From the NCBI RefSeq assembly GCF_035956715.1, contig NZ_CP108381.1, positions 3,938,001 through 4,002,000 of the forward strand: 64,000 bases of DNA. Reading direction: 5' to 3'. Positions 1 to 8,295 of the stretch are shown here, one piece after another. Position numbers and translations under genes: made by a program. This DNA is from Nocardia sp. NBC_01329 (GTDB lineage Bacteria; Actinomycetota; Actinomycetes; Mycobacteriales; Mycobacteriaceae). A model generated the notes under the pieces. It was not told where the DNA came from. It searched no databases and saw only the letters and a list, made by a program, of their open reading frames with translations. Each line of letters starts with the position of its first letter. Within the stretch, counting starts at the first letter, position 1.

Positions 1-207
1 ATCACACTGGCGATGCTGGTCATGATGGTGTTCATGATCGCCGAGGGGTTCCTGCTCGGCCGGATCGTCAACCGCCGGGTCCGGGAGCGCTTCCCGAAAT
101 CCACCGATACCGGATTCCGGCTCGGCTGGTACGCGTTCGTTCGCGCTTCGCAGATGCGCAAGATGCGCGCCCCGAAGCCGCGCGTCTCGCCTGGCGACGC
201 GATCTGA
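1..207 (+). CDS. DUF3043-family membrane protein, C-terminal part
   Basis: Only the last 68 codons lie inside the window; the frame is open from base 1 and ends at TGA 205-207. A hydrophobic segment is followed by a basic, Arg-rich tail with the sequence RASQMRKMRAPKPRV. That tail is characteristic of the actinobacterial DUF3043 family of small integral membrane proteins, whose function is unknown. The gene lies 7 bases upstream of cobU, so the two are probably co-transcribed. Family assignment is from memory of the tail motif. Confidence 0.75.
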   Translation: MTLAMLVMMVFMIAEGFLLGRIVNRRVRERFPKSTDTGFRLGWYAFVRASQMRKMRAPKPRVSPGDAI

Positions 208-214
208 TCCACGG

Positions 215-757
215 GTGTCCCGCCCCGTCTCGCCCCTCGGACAGCGCACTCTTGTGCTCGGGGGCGCGCGTTCGGGTAAATCCGCGTTCGCCGAATCTCT
301 CGTCGCCGACGGCGAGGTCCGCTATCTGGCCACCGCGATCCCCGACCCCGCGGATACCGATTTCACCGCCCGGATCGCCGCGCACCGGGCGCGCCGCCCG
401 GCGTACTGGACGGTGGTCGACGCCGCCGATCCGGCGGCCGAGCTGGCCACCGCCCATCCCGGTGCCACCCTGGTGGACGATATCGGCACGTGGCTGACGG
501 CCCGGCTCGACGCCCGCGCCGCCTGGGACGCCCCACGCGGCACCATCACTGCGGATACCGACGTTCTCGTCGAGGCTGTCACCGGGTATCGAGACCGGCT
601 GGTGATCGTCTCCCCCGAGGTCGGGCTGGGCGTGATCCCCGCGACCCGATCCGGTCGCCTGTTCCGCGACGAGATCGGCACTCTGAATCAGCGGCTGGCC
701 CAGATCTGCGATGCGGCCTTTCTCGTGGTGGCCGGTCTGCCGATGCGCCTGAAATGA
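215..757 (+). CDS. cobU: Adenosylcobinamide kinase / adenosylcobinamide-phosphate guanylyltransferase
   Basis: CobU phosphorylates adenosylcobinamide and then transfers GMP to give adenosylcobinamide-GDP, the first step of nucleotide-loop assembly in B12 synthesis and salvage. The 180-residue protein has the P-loop GGARSGKS at residues 16-23 and the later GLGVIPATRSGRLFRDEIG stretch conserved in CobU. Its length is normal for the family. The start is GTG at 215, just after the upstream stop. cobT and cobS follow on the same strand, with one mycothiol-type gene between, so the whole lower-ligand attachment branch is local. Confidence 0.93.
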   Translation: MSRPVSPLGQRTLVLGGARSGKSAFAESLVADGEVRYLATAIPDPADTDFTARIAAHRARRPAYWTVVDAADPAAELATAHPGATLVDDIGTWLTARLDARAAWDAPRGTITADTDVLVEAVTGYRDRLVIVSPEVGLGVIPATRSGRLFRDEIGTLNQRLAQICDAAFLVVAGLPMRLK

Positions 758-857
758 GCCGGGCCGGGTTCGATCCGATCCGGACACGCACTCCCGCAGC
801 GCCGCACGAACCGGCTCCGTTGTCGGAGTGCGGTGCTTGAATCGGGCGATGCAGACC

Positions 858-1490
858 ATGTCGCGCGCTGATATCTGGGCGTCCATCCATCGGGAACGCG
901 CCGCCCTCGCCGACGAACTCGCCGCCCTTACCCCGCACCAGTGGTCGGCTCCGTCCCTGTGCGGCCGGTGGTCGGTGGAAGAGGTGGTCGCCCATCTCAC
1001 CGCAGCGGCGAATATCGGACGTATGCGCTGGATCCGCAGCATGCTCGGCGCCCGCTTCGATGCCGATCTGCACAATCAGCGGCGTATGCACGAGTTCCGG
1101 GGTGCCGATCCGGCAGAGACGCTTGCCCGGTTCCGGGCCGCGGTCCCGAACACCATCGCGCCGTCCGGGCACACCCCTGCCTGGCTCGGTGAGATCGTGG
1201 TGCACGGCACCGATATCCGCACACCGCTCGGGCTGCCCGGCGCGCCCGCCCTCACCTCGGTGACCGAAGTCGCCCGTTTCTTCGCCGCACGTGATTTCAC
1301 GGTCAACGGCCGCACCGCCGCCGAAGGTCTGCACCTGCGGGCCACCGACAGCCCGTTCGATACCGGCTCCGGGCCGGAGGTGAGCGGCACTACTCTCGCA
1401 CTGGTCATGGCGCTGGCCGGTCGTTCCCGCTACTGCGCCGAACTCACCGGCCCGGGCGTGGCGATCCTGCGCGATCGAACAGGAGCCTGA
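858..1490 (+). CDS. Maleylpyruvate isomerase-family, mycothiol-dependent enzyme
   Basis: The roughly 210-residue protein starts with a DinB-like four-helix domain (ERAALADELAAL, then the CGRWSVEEVVAHLTAAA helix with its conserved WS and H). This is the MDMPI_N fold of mycothiol-dependent isomerases and transferases (TIGR03083-like). A second conserved block, GEIVVHGTDIRTPLGLP, carries the histidine expected to help bind metal. The substrate is unknown. An in-frame ATG at 849 is an alternative start. The gene sits between cobU and cobT with no obvious B12 role, so it is probably a passenger in the operon. Confidence 0.75.
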   Translation: MSRADIWASIHRERAALADELAALTPHQWSAPSLCGRWSVEEVVAHLTAAANIGRMRWIRSMLGARFDADLHNQRRMHEFRGADPAETLARFRAAVPNTIAPSGHTPAWLGEIVVHGTDIRTPLGLPGAPALTSVTEVARFFAARDFTVNGRTAAEGLHLRATDSPFDTGSGPEVSGTTLALVMALAGRSRYCAELTGPGVAILRDRTGA

Positions 1491-1652
1491 CCCCCGACCA
1501 CACCGGATACTTCCCCGCGACTGCGCTCGGCCGGGCGCCGCACGACACGCGGCGCGCGGCGGGCAATATTGTCCGAAGGTAGGACGCCGGCCACCGGGAG
1601 CGATCCCGCGGCCCGTGCCGCCGCGACAGCACCCGATCGGAAGGCTCGAACA

Positions 1653-2723
1653 GTGACAGAGGGATTCGCACCCGTTGCCCCGCCGGATGCAGACGCCCGC
1701 GCGGCTGCCGAACAACGGCAGGCGTCGCTGACCAAGCCGCCGGGATCGCTGGGCCGGCTCGAGGAACTGGGTAACTGGGTGGCCGCCTGTCAGGGCGTCT
1801 GTCCGCCGAAACAGTTCGACCGGGCACGTGTAGTGGTATTCGCCGGTGACCACGGTGTGGCACGGCACGGCGTGTCGGCGTTTCCCAGCGAGGTGACCCC
1901 GCAGATGGTCGCCAATTTCCGGGCGGGCGGGGCCGCGGTGAACGCCTTGGCCGGGATCGCGGGGGCCACCGTGCGGGTGGTGGATATCGCGGTGGACGCC
2001 GATACCGATCCTGCCGTGAGCACTCATAAGGTGCGCCGGTCCAGCGGGGCGATCGACCGCGAGGACGCGCTCACGGCCGACGAGGTCGCCGCCGCGCTCG
2101 CCGCCGGGTCGGCGATCGCCGACGAGGAGATCGACAGCGGGGCCGATCTGCTGGTGGCCGGGGATATGGGGATCGGCAACACCACCCCCGCAACCGCGCT
2201 CATCGCCACTCTCACCGGGGTGGAACCGGTCCGGGCGGTCGGCCGCGGCACGGGCGTCGACGATCACGGCTGGATGCGCAAGGTGGCCGCCGTCCGGGAC
2301 GCCATGTGGCGGGCCCGCCCCGTCGCCCGCGACGGTATCGAACTGTTGCGCGTTGCCGGCGGTGCCGATATCGCCGCGATGACCGGGTTTTTGGCCCGGG
2401 CCGCCGCCCGGCGTACCCCGGTGCTGCTCGACGGGTTGATCGTCACGGCGGCCGCGCTGGTCGCCGAGGATCTGGCCGCGGGCGCGGTGAACTGGTGGGT
2501 GGCCGCACACCGTTCCACCGAACCCGCGCATGCCGAGGCGCTGGCCAAACTGAAACTCACTCCGGTGCTCGACTTGGAAATGCGACTCGGTGAGGGCTCG
2601 GGGGCGCTCACCGCCCTGCCCGTATTGCGGGCCGCCGTCGCGGTTCTCGCGGAGATGGCGACCTTCGCCGACGCGGGTGTCAGCACGGCTACCGGAACCG
2701 CCGCTGTCGACCTCCGGAAATGA
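1653..2723 (+). CDS. cobT: Nicotinate-nucleotide:dimethylbenzimidazole phosphoribosyltransferase
   Basis: CobT makes alpha-ribazole phosphate, the activated lower ligand of cobalamin. Conserved blocks include KPPGSLGRLEELG, FAGDHGVARHGVSAFP, GDMGIGNTTPATA and MRLGEGSGA. The Glu in the last block is the catalytic base of the family. I chose GTG at 1653 (356 residues, normal length) because GGAAGG lies 8 bases upstream. The frame stays open back to 1569, but that extension has no family-like sequence. cobS starts 22 bases after the stop. Confidence 0.95.
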   Translation: MTEGFAPVAPPDADARAAAEQRQASLTKPPGSLGRLEELGNWVAACQGVCPPKQFDRARVVVFAGDHGVARHGVSAFPSEVTPQMVANFRAGGAAVNALAGIAGATVRVVDIAVDADTDPAVSTHKVRRSSGAIDREDALTADEVAAALAAGSAIADEEIDSGADLLVAGDMGIGNTTPATALIATLTGVEPVRAVGRGTGVDDHGWMRKVAAVRDAMWRARPVARDGIELLRVAGGADIAAMTGFLARAAARRTPVLLDGLIVTAAALVAEDLAAGAVNWWVAAHRSTEPAHAEALAKLKLTPVLDLEMRLGEGSGALTALPVLRAAVAVLAEMATFADAGVSTATGTAAVDLRK

Positions 2724-2745
2724 CCGGCGCGATGAGACGACAGCG

Positions 2746-3501
2746 ATGATGCCCGCACCGCTTCGTCTGACCTTCTCCTGGCTCACGGTGCTGCCGGTCC
2801 GCGGCCCGAGCGAGGTGGACAGTCGCGCGGCCGGGCGCGCCATCGCACTGGCCCCGGTAGCCGGGGCGGCACTCGGTCTCGCCGCCGCGGCGGTGCTCTG
2901 GGTCCTGCATCCCGCGGGCATCGCGGCCGGGTTCGTCGCAGTGGCGGTGCTGGCGCTGCTGACCAGGGGGATGCATCTGGACGGTTTGGCCGATACTTTC
3001 GACGGGCTCGGAGTCTACGGGTCGCCCGAACGAGCTCGCGAGGTCATGAAAAGCGGTGGCGCGGGGCCGTTCGGGGTCGCCGCGATCGTACTGGCGGCCG
3101 GCGTCCAGGCCGGGGCGTTCACCGCGCTGGCGACCACCGGCCGCTGGGCGGCGGTCGTGGTGGCTGTGGGTCTGGGGCGGGTCGCGGTGGTCGCGGCCTG
3201 CCGCCGTGGAATCGGACCCGCGCCGGATGCCTGGTTCGGTGCGATGGTCGCCGGGACCCAGTCCCGGTCTGTCGTATTCGGCTGGGTGACGGCGACCGCG
3301 GTAGTGGCGGTCTTCGCGGTACCGGAGCTGCCGTGGGCCGGCCCGCTGATCACGCTGGTGGCCCTGGCCGCCGCCGTGCGCCTGGTCGATCACGGTGTCC
3401 GCCGGATCGGCGGGCTTTCCGGTGATCTGCTCGGCGCGGCAGTGGAACTCGCCACCGCACTGGCCGCACTGGGGTTCGCGGTCGCCGTGAACTCTGTCTG
3501 A
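2746..3501 (+). CDS. cobS: Adenosylcobinamide-GDP ribazoletransferase
   Basis: CobS is the integral membrane enzyme that joins adenosylcobinamide-GDP to alpha-ribazole(-phosphate), completing the corrinoid. The 251-residue protein is almost entirely hydrophobic segments with the diagnostic acidic motif MHLDGLADTFDGLG near residues 72-85, which binds Mg. Family features also include the N-terminal LRLTFSWLTVLPV and the GGLSGDLLGA block. Two consecutive ATG codons occur at 2746 and 2749; the first is used here. It is the last gene of the cob block. Confidence 0.94.
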   Translation: MMPAPLRLTFSWLTVLPVRGPSEVDSRAAGRAIALAPVAGAALGLAAAAVLWVLHPAGIAAGFVAVAVLALLTRGMHLDGLADTFDGLGVYGSPERAREVMKSGGAGPFGVAAIVLAAGVQAGAFTALATTGRWAAVVVAVGLGRVAVVAACRRGIGPAPDAWFGAMVAGTQSRSVVFGWVTATAVVAVFAVPELPWAGPLITLVALAAAVRLVDHGVRRIGGLSGDLLGAAVELATALAALGFAVAVNSV

Positions 3502-3610
3502 GTCGGTAATCTCGGTCCGGTCCACAAAACCCGGACCGTCTGATGTCACCTGGCCTCAATATTGCGAACGCAGCCTCTCGCCGAGGCGGCGCTGCCCATA
3601 AGGTGGGGGT

Positions 3611-4324
3611 ATGTCAGCCGAGCGCCTCTACTTCCGTCAACTTCTGGCCGGCCGGGATTTCGCCGTGGGAGATCCCATCGCCACGCAGATGCGCAATTTC
3701 GCCTATCTGGTCGGTGACCGGGACACCGGTGAATGCGTCGTCGTCGATCCGGCCTACGCGGCCGGCGATCTGGCCGATATCGCCGAGAACGACGGATTGA
3801 AACTGTCCGGCGTGCTGGTAACCCACCATCACCCGGACCATATCGGCGGCAGCATGATGGGGTTCACCCTGCGCGGAGTCCGGGAACTGCTCGAACAGGC
3901 CACCGTTCCGGTGCACGTGAACGATCAGGAGAAAACCTGGGTGGCCGATGTCACCGGTATCGCCCCGAGCGAACTCACGGCCCACGGGCACGGGGACACA
4001 CTGAGTGTCGGCGCGTTCGATATCGAATTCCTGCACACCCCGGGCCACACCCCCGGCAGCCAGTGCTTCCTGGTCGACGACAAGCTGATCGCCGGCGACA
4101 CCCTGTTCATCGACGGCTGTGGACGCACCGATTTCCCGGGTGGGGACTCCGACACCATGTTCCGCAGCCTGCGCTACCTGGCGGATATGCCGATCAATCC
4201 GGAGGTCTACCCCGGGCACTGGTACTCCCCGGACCCGCATGCCTCCCTGGACGCGATCCGCGACAACAATTACGTACTGCGCCCGCAATCGCTCGGCGAA
4301 TGGCACGCCCTCATGCCGGGCTGA
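3611..4324 (+). CDS. MBL-fold metallo-hydrolase (glyoxalase II-like)
   Basis: The 237-residue protein has the metallo-beta-lactamase metal-binding motif THHHPDH at residues 71-77, followed by HTPGHTPGS, the AGDTLFIDGCGRTDFPGGD block and a late PGHWY histidine. This is the layout of the hydroxyacylglutathione-hydrolase/persulfide-dioxygenase branch. It is expected to be a soluble enzyme with two metal ions hydrolysing a thioester or similar bond. The true substrate cannot be read from sequence; in mycothiol-making actinobacteria it may act on a mycothiol conjugate. It is monocistronic and convergent with ilvE. Confidence 0.85.
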   Translation: MSAERLYFRQLLAGRDFAVGDPIATQMRNFAYLVGDRDTGECVVVDPAYAAGDLADIAENDGLKLSGVLVTHHHPDHIGGSMMGFTLRGVRELLEQATVPVHVNDQEKTWVADVTGIAPSELTAHGHGDTLSVGAFDIEFLHTPGHTPGSQCFLVDDKLIAGDTLFIDGCGRTDFPGGDSDTMFRSLRYLADMPINPEVYPGHWYSPDPHASLDAIRDNNYVLRPQSLGEWHALMPG

Positions 4325-4333
4325 TCAGTGATG

Positions 4334-4366
4334 CCCGGGTGCCGGGCTCTGAGCCGGGCACCCGGG
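4334..4366. terminator. Bidirectional hairpin terminator between convergent genes
   Basis: The arms CCCGGGTGCC (4334-4343) and GGCACCCGGG (4357-4366) are a perfect 10-bp inverted repeat with extra inner pairing. It sits between the stop of the MBL hydrolase and the stop of ilvE, so it can serve both strands. There is no strong T-run, as usual in high-GC actinobacteria. Confidence 0.7.
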
Positions 4367-4390
4367 TCGCCTCCGGTTCGCGGGGGATGC

Positions 4391-5491
4391 TCAGAGCACC
4401 CGCATCCACTGGTGCACATCGGCGAAGGTACCCCGCTGGATGCCGGTGAGCGTGTCACGCAGCGCCATGGTCACCTCGCCGGGCTCCCCACCGCCGACGA
4501 AGAATTCACCGTCGGGCCCGCACACCGACCCGACCGGGGTGATCACCGCCGCGGTTCCACAGGCGAAAACCTCGGTGATCTCGCCGGATTCCGCGCCCGC
4601 CCGCCAGTCCTCGACAGAGATCTTGCGCTCGGTCACCGGATAGCCGGAGTCCGCGGCCAGGGTCAGCAGCGAATCCCGGGTGATCCCGGGCAGCAGTGAC
4701 CCGGACAGTTCCGGGGTCACCAGCCGGGCATCGGATCCCGACCCGTAGACGAAGAACAGATTGTTGGTGCCCATCTCCTCGACGTAACGGCGTTCGACCG
4801 CGTCCAGCCACACCACCTGATCACAGCCCTTGGCGGTGGCTTCGGCCTGCGCCAGCAGCGAGGCCGCGTAGTTACCGGCCACCTTGGCCTCCCCGGTACC
4901 GCCGGGCGCGGCCCGCACGTACTCGGTCGACAGCCACACCCGTACCGGCTTCACCCCGCGCGGAAAGTAGGCGCCGGCCGGGGAACCCAGCAGCAGGTAC
5001 TTGTAGGCGGAAGCAGGTTTGACGCCCAGTCCCGATTCGGTGGCGAACATGAACGGCCGCAGGTACAGCGACTCCTCACCACCGGCCGCGGGGACCCAGT
5101 CCGAATCGACCTCGAGCAGCTGGCGCACCGATTCGATGAACAGTTCCTCGGGGAGTTCAGCCATCGCCATCCGGCGCGCGGACCGGCGGAACCGGGCCGC
5201 GTTCGCATCGATCCGGAAACAGGCGACCTGCCCGTCCGGCTGGCGGTATGCCTTGAGCCCTTCGAAAATGGCCTGGCCGTAGTGGAACACCATCGTGGCC
5301 GGGTCCAGGGTCAGCGCGGCGTAGGGTTCGACGACCGCGTTGGTCCATCCGTCGGTCTCGGTGTAATCGATGGTGACCATATGGTCGGTGAAATAGCGGC
5401 CGAAACCGGGGGCCGACAGAATCTCCTGTACCCGCTGCGCCGGGGTGGGCGCAGGATGAGGGATACGGGCGAACTGTGCAGCAGCGGTCAT
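4391..5491 (-). CDS. ilvE: Branched-chain-amino-acid aminotransferase
   Basis: This PLP-dependent fold-type IV transaminase interconverts leucine, isoleucine and valine with their 2-oxo acids, using 2-oxoglutarate/glutamate. The 366-residue length matches actinobacterial IlvE. Visible blocks are FHYGQAIFEGLKAYR, LYLRPFMFATE, GTGEAKVAGNYAAS (with the PLP lysine), EEMGTNNLFFV and GITRDSLLTLA. I chose ATG at 5491 because the family start (MTAAAQFARIP) falls there; the open frame upstream has no homologous character. It lies downstream of gcvT on the same strand with a 107-base gap. Confidence 0.95.
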   Translation of the reverse strand: MTAAAQFARIPHPAPTPAQRVQEILSAPGFGRYFTDHMVTIDYTETDGWTNAVVEPYAALTLDPATMVFHYGQAIFEGLKAYRQPDGQVACFRIDANAARFRRSARRMAMAELPEELFIESVRQLLEVDSDWVPAAGGEESLYLRPFMFATESGLGVKPASAYKYLLLGSPAGAYFPRGVKPVRVWLSTEYVRAAPGGTGEAKVAGNYAASLLAQAEATAKGCDQVVWLDAVERRYVEEMGTNNLFFVYGSGSDARLVTPELSGSLLPGITRDSLLTLAADSGYPVTERKISVEDWRAGAESGEITEVFACGTAAVITPVGSVCGPDGEFFVGGGEPGEVTMALRDTLTGIQRGTFADVHQWMRVL

Positions 5492-5597
5492 GACCAGCAG
5501 TCTATGTCCTGGGTTCGTGCCGAATCCGCGGTGGTCCGTTCCGCGAGCCCACCCCGGTCCCACCGACCGCGACCGGCACGGTAGACCGGTCCCCGTC

Positions 5598-6692
5598 TCA
5601 GCTGGTGCGTGCTTCGACGAACGGGGGGCGCACCACCGTGCAGCGCAGCGACCGCCCGCGGACGTTCACCGCGACCTCGGTCCCGGCCGTTACCGCCGGA
5701 TCCAGCAGCGCCAGTGCGATCCCGATCTGCCGGGTCGGCGAGAAGGTGCCCGAGGTGGTCACCCCGACCTTCTCGCCGTCGACCAGTACATCCTGATGCT
5801 CGCGGGGGATACCGCGGTCGAGAGCCTCCAGGCCGAGCAGGGTTCGGCGGGGGCCGGCGGCCCGTTCGGCCGCGAGCGCGGCCTTGCCCCAGAAATCCGG
5901 TTTGGCCCAGCCCACCGCCCATGAGGCGCGGGCCTGCACCGGTGTGATCTCGGCCGACAGCTCGTGCCCGTGCAGCGGATAGCCCATCTCGGTCCGGAGG
6001 GTATCGCGGGCGCCGAGTCCGGCGACCTCGCCGCCGACGGCCCGCACCTGGTCCATCAGCGCCCGGAACAGCGTCTCGGCATCATCCCAGCGCGGCAGCA
6101 ATTCGTAGCCGTGTTCACCGGTGTAGCCGGTCCGGCACACACGCACCGTCCGGCCGGACCATTCCGCGTCGGTGAAGGCCATATAGGACAGATCGACCGG
6201 CAGCCCGAGTGCCGTGAGTACCTCCACCGACCGCGGCCCTTGAACGGCGAAGACACCGTGGTCGCGATGCTCTCCGGTGACCGTGATCGCCGGGGGCGCG
6301 GCCGCCGCCAGCTTCTCCACCACCGCCGCGGTATTGGCCGCGTTCGGCACCAGGAAGATCTCGTCGTCACGCACGAAGTAAGCGATGAGGTCGTCGACCA
6401 CCCCGCCGTCGGAGGTACAGCACAGCGTGTACTGCGCCCGGCCGGGGCCGATCCGTCCCAGATCGTTGGTCAGCGCGGAGTTCACGAATTCGGCGGCGCC
6501 GGCGCCGCGAACGGTCGCCTTCCCCAGATGACTGACATCGAACAGCCCCACCGATTCCCGTACCGCAGTGTGCTCGGCGACCGTCCCGGTATACGACACC
6601 GGCATCTCCCAGCCGCCGAACGGCGCGAATTTCGCCCCGAGTTCGACATGTACTCCGTGGACAGGGCCCTGTTTCAGCTCGGCGTCGTTCAC
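5598..6692 (-). CDS. gcvT: Glycine cleavage system T protein (aminomethyltransferase)
   Basis: GcvT transfers the methylene group from lipoyl-bound aminomethyl-H protein to tetrahydrofolate, releasing ammonia. The 364-residue protein starts at GTG 6692 and shows the family blocks FAPFGGWEMPVSY, LFDVSHLGKATVRG, DLIAYFVRDDEIFLVPN, RTGYTGEHGYELL and GARDTLRTEMGYPLHGHEL, where the folate-binding acidic residue lies. The rest of the glycine cleavage system is not in this window. The lipoate genes lipB and lipA are 8 kb away. Confidence 0.95.
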   Translation of the reverse strand: MNDAELKQGPVHGVHVELGAKFAPFGGWEMPVSYTGTVAEHTAVRESVGLFDVSHLGKATVRGAGAAEFVNSALTNDLGRIGPGRAQYTLCCTSDGGVVDDLIAYFVRDDEIFLVPNAANTAAVVEKLAAAAPPAITVTGEHRDHGVFAVQGPRSVEVLTALGLPVDLSYMAFTDAEWSGRTVRVCRTGYTGEHGYELLPRWDDAETLFRALMDQVRAVGGEVAGLGARDTLRTEMGYPLHGHELSAEITPVQARASWAVGWAKPDFWGKAALAAERAAGPRRTLLGLEALDRGIPREHQDVLVDGEKVGVTTSGTFSPTRQIGIALALLDPAVTAGTEVAVNVRGRSLRCTVVRPPFVEARTS

Positions 6693-6774
6693 CCGGCGAG
6701 CTTATCCCGGCGCTCGCGGGGAGCGGTCTCCTACCGCGCCGGGCCCCGCCCGCCGGGTGCCGGTCCGGCGGCGG

Positions 6775-7386
6775 TCAGGCCTCGAACCACATGGGGATCA
6801 GCGTCGGACCGTCCTCCGGCAGCGTGTGGGCCTCGCCGGTACGGACGAAACCCTGCCGCGCATAGAGCCGTGCCGAACGTTCGGTGCTGGCCTCCAGATA
6901 CGCCGGGAGTCCCGCGGCGCTGAATTGCCGGGTCCGTTCGGTGAGGATCGCGGCGCCCGCGCCCCGGCCGCGATACTCGGGCACCGTGATGATGAGCTCC
7001 AGATAGCTGTGCGGGAACCTGCGCGGATGCTCACGCGACAGCAGTTCGGTCACATAGGCCGACCGCTGCAACGGACGCAGATCGGGTGCCCTGTCGGCAT
7101 GCGCCCAGGCGGTGGCGGCATCGGCGACCAGCCGGTCGGCCGAGGTGAGCTTCTGCCAGAGCGAAATCGCCCAGATCTCCTCCTCGCTGCCGGCCACCCA
7201 CATCTCGTCGTCTCGCAGACCTCGGTCGATGACCAGCGGGACCCATTCGTCGAGGAACTGATCCACGGGATAGTCCCGCATGATCCACTCGGTGACCGCC
7301 TCGTCCAAGGTCGCTTTCCGGAAGGCCTCCGTCAGCGGTTCGAGATCACTCGTGCCGGCCCGCCGCACCGTCAGTTCCGTTCCCAT
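6775..7386 (-). CDS. GNAT-family N-acetyltransferase
   Basis: The 203-residue acetyltransferase has the acetyl-CoA-binding loop in the YRGRGAGAAIL segment, preceded by the beta-4 strand LELIITVPE and followed by AYLEASTERSARLYARQGF. This order is typical of GNAT enzymes. The acceptor substrate is unknown. ATG at 7386 is preceded by AGGAGG, so it is preferred over the in-frame ATG at 7413. It is divergent from the zinc-finger TetR gene, and the operator-like palindrome in the shared 99-base spacer could control both. Confidence 0.8.
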   Translation of the reverse strand: MGTELTVRRAGTSDLEPLTEAFRKATLDEAVTEWIMRDYPVDQFLDEWVPLVIDRGLRDDEMWVAGSEEEIWAISLWQKLTSADRLVADAATAWAHADRAPDLRPLQRSAYVTELLSREHPRRFPHSYLELIITVPEYRGRGAGAAILTERTRQFSAAGLPAYLEASTERSARLYARQGFVRTGEAHTLPEDGPTLIPMWFEA

Positions 7387-7448
7387 AGCGCCTCCTGTGA
7401 ATGGTGTTATCACTAGCGAACTTATGCGCTCGAACTGCGAGAAACGAC

Positions 7449-7482
7449 TATTTCGTCACGGTATTTCGTGTGATGAAATACC
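7449..7482. promoter_or_regulatory. Palindromic operator with three half-sites before the TetR gene
   Basis: GGTATTTC (7460-7467) and GAAATACC (7475-7482) form a perfect 8-bp inverted repeat with a 7-base spacer, ending 3 bases before the TetR start codon. A third half-site, TATTTCGTCAC (7449-7459), pairs with GTGATGAAATA (7470-7480) with one mismatch. This looks like an autoregulatory TetR operator overlapping the ribosome-binding region. The assignment to this regulator is inference from position. Confidence 0.7.
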
Positions 7483-7485
7483 AGT

Positions 7486-8286
7486 ATGACGGCGTGTGTG
7501 ACCTGCAATGGGACCCTGCGGCAACCGGCCCGGGGCCGGCGGCGGCGATACTGTTCCCGCTCCTGCCAGGCCCGCGCCTACCGGGCTCGCCGCCGGACAC
7601 CCGCCGCCCCGCCCCGGCCGCGACCACGCCGGTTGTCGGCGCTCACGATCACCCATGCGGCGGTCGCCCTGGCCGACCGCTCGGGCACCGAGGGTCTGAC
7701 CATGCGCCGCCTCGCCGGTGAACTGGGTGTGGCCACCGCCGCGCTGTACCGGTACTTCGACGATCGAGAACAGCTCCTCGTCGCGATGACCGATCTCGTA
7801 CTCGCCGAAACACCGCCCCCGCCGCCGCATCTGGCCGGCTGGCGGGCTCGGATCGGATACGAGGCTCAGCAGGAGTGGCAGATCTACCGCCGTCATCCAT
7901 GGGTCCTCACCGTGCTGGCGCGGCTCCGCCCGCCGCTGGGTCCGGCTCTGTTCGACACCCTGGAACGGACGCTCAGCGCGCTCGACGAATTGAATATGTC
8001 CAGGACACAGCTGATGTCGGCGTATCTGAGTTATTCCGCGCTCGTACAGGGACTCGCCCTGGTATGGACCGGCGAACGCTCCGACCGGCTCAGCGGCCCG
8101 GAATCGGTCGCCGGAAGGTCGGCCGCACTGGCCGCACTGGCCGACCCCGCCGCGCGCCCCGCCCTGCACAAGGTGTTCGGCCCGGCGGGCCCGTCGCCCG
8201 ATCTCGATTTCGACGCACTGCTGACCGACGCCGTGGACATGCTGCTCGAAGGCGTCGCGGTGCGCCATCGGGAACCCACCGCATAG
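7486..8286 (+). CDS. TetR/AcrR regulator with N-terminal zinc-finger extension
   Basis: The 266-residue protein begins with a cysteine module (CVTC ... CSRSC, residues 4-26) rich in arginine. A TetR helix-turn-helix follows, with GLTMRRLAGELGVATAALYRYF around residues 67-88, and then a helical ligand domain like TetR_C. The N-terminal C-x2-C ... C-x3-C block resembles a small zinc finger and is absent from ordinary TetR proteins. Similar fusions exist in other actinomycetes from memory. Ligand unknown. It is divergent from the GNAT gene and 9 bases upstream of pepA. Confidence 0.85.
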   Translation: MTACVTCNGTLRQPARGRRRRYCSRSCQARAYRARRRTPAAPPRPRPRRLSALTITHAAVALADRSGTEGLTMRRLAGELGVATAALYRYFDDREQLLVAMTDLVLAETPPPPPHLAGWRARIGYEAQQEWQIYRRHPWVLTVLARLRPPLGPALFDTLERTLSALDELNMSRTQLMSAYLSYSALVQGLALVWTGERSDRLSGPESVAGRSAALAALADPAARPALHKVFGPAGPSPDLDFDALLTDAVDMLLEGVAVRHREPTA

Positions 8287-8295
8287 CCTGTGGCC

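Noticed and set aside
579..2921. Long open frame on the minus strand across cobU, cobT and cobS
   Set aside because: It is a high-GC antisense shadow; the plus-strand frames carry complete recognised enzymes, and the minus product is low-complexity with no domain.
1..3610. Cobalamin riboswitch near the cob genes
   Set aside because: No B12-box-like conserved element is visible in the short spacers, and the genes are spaced as an operon continuing from upstream.
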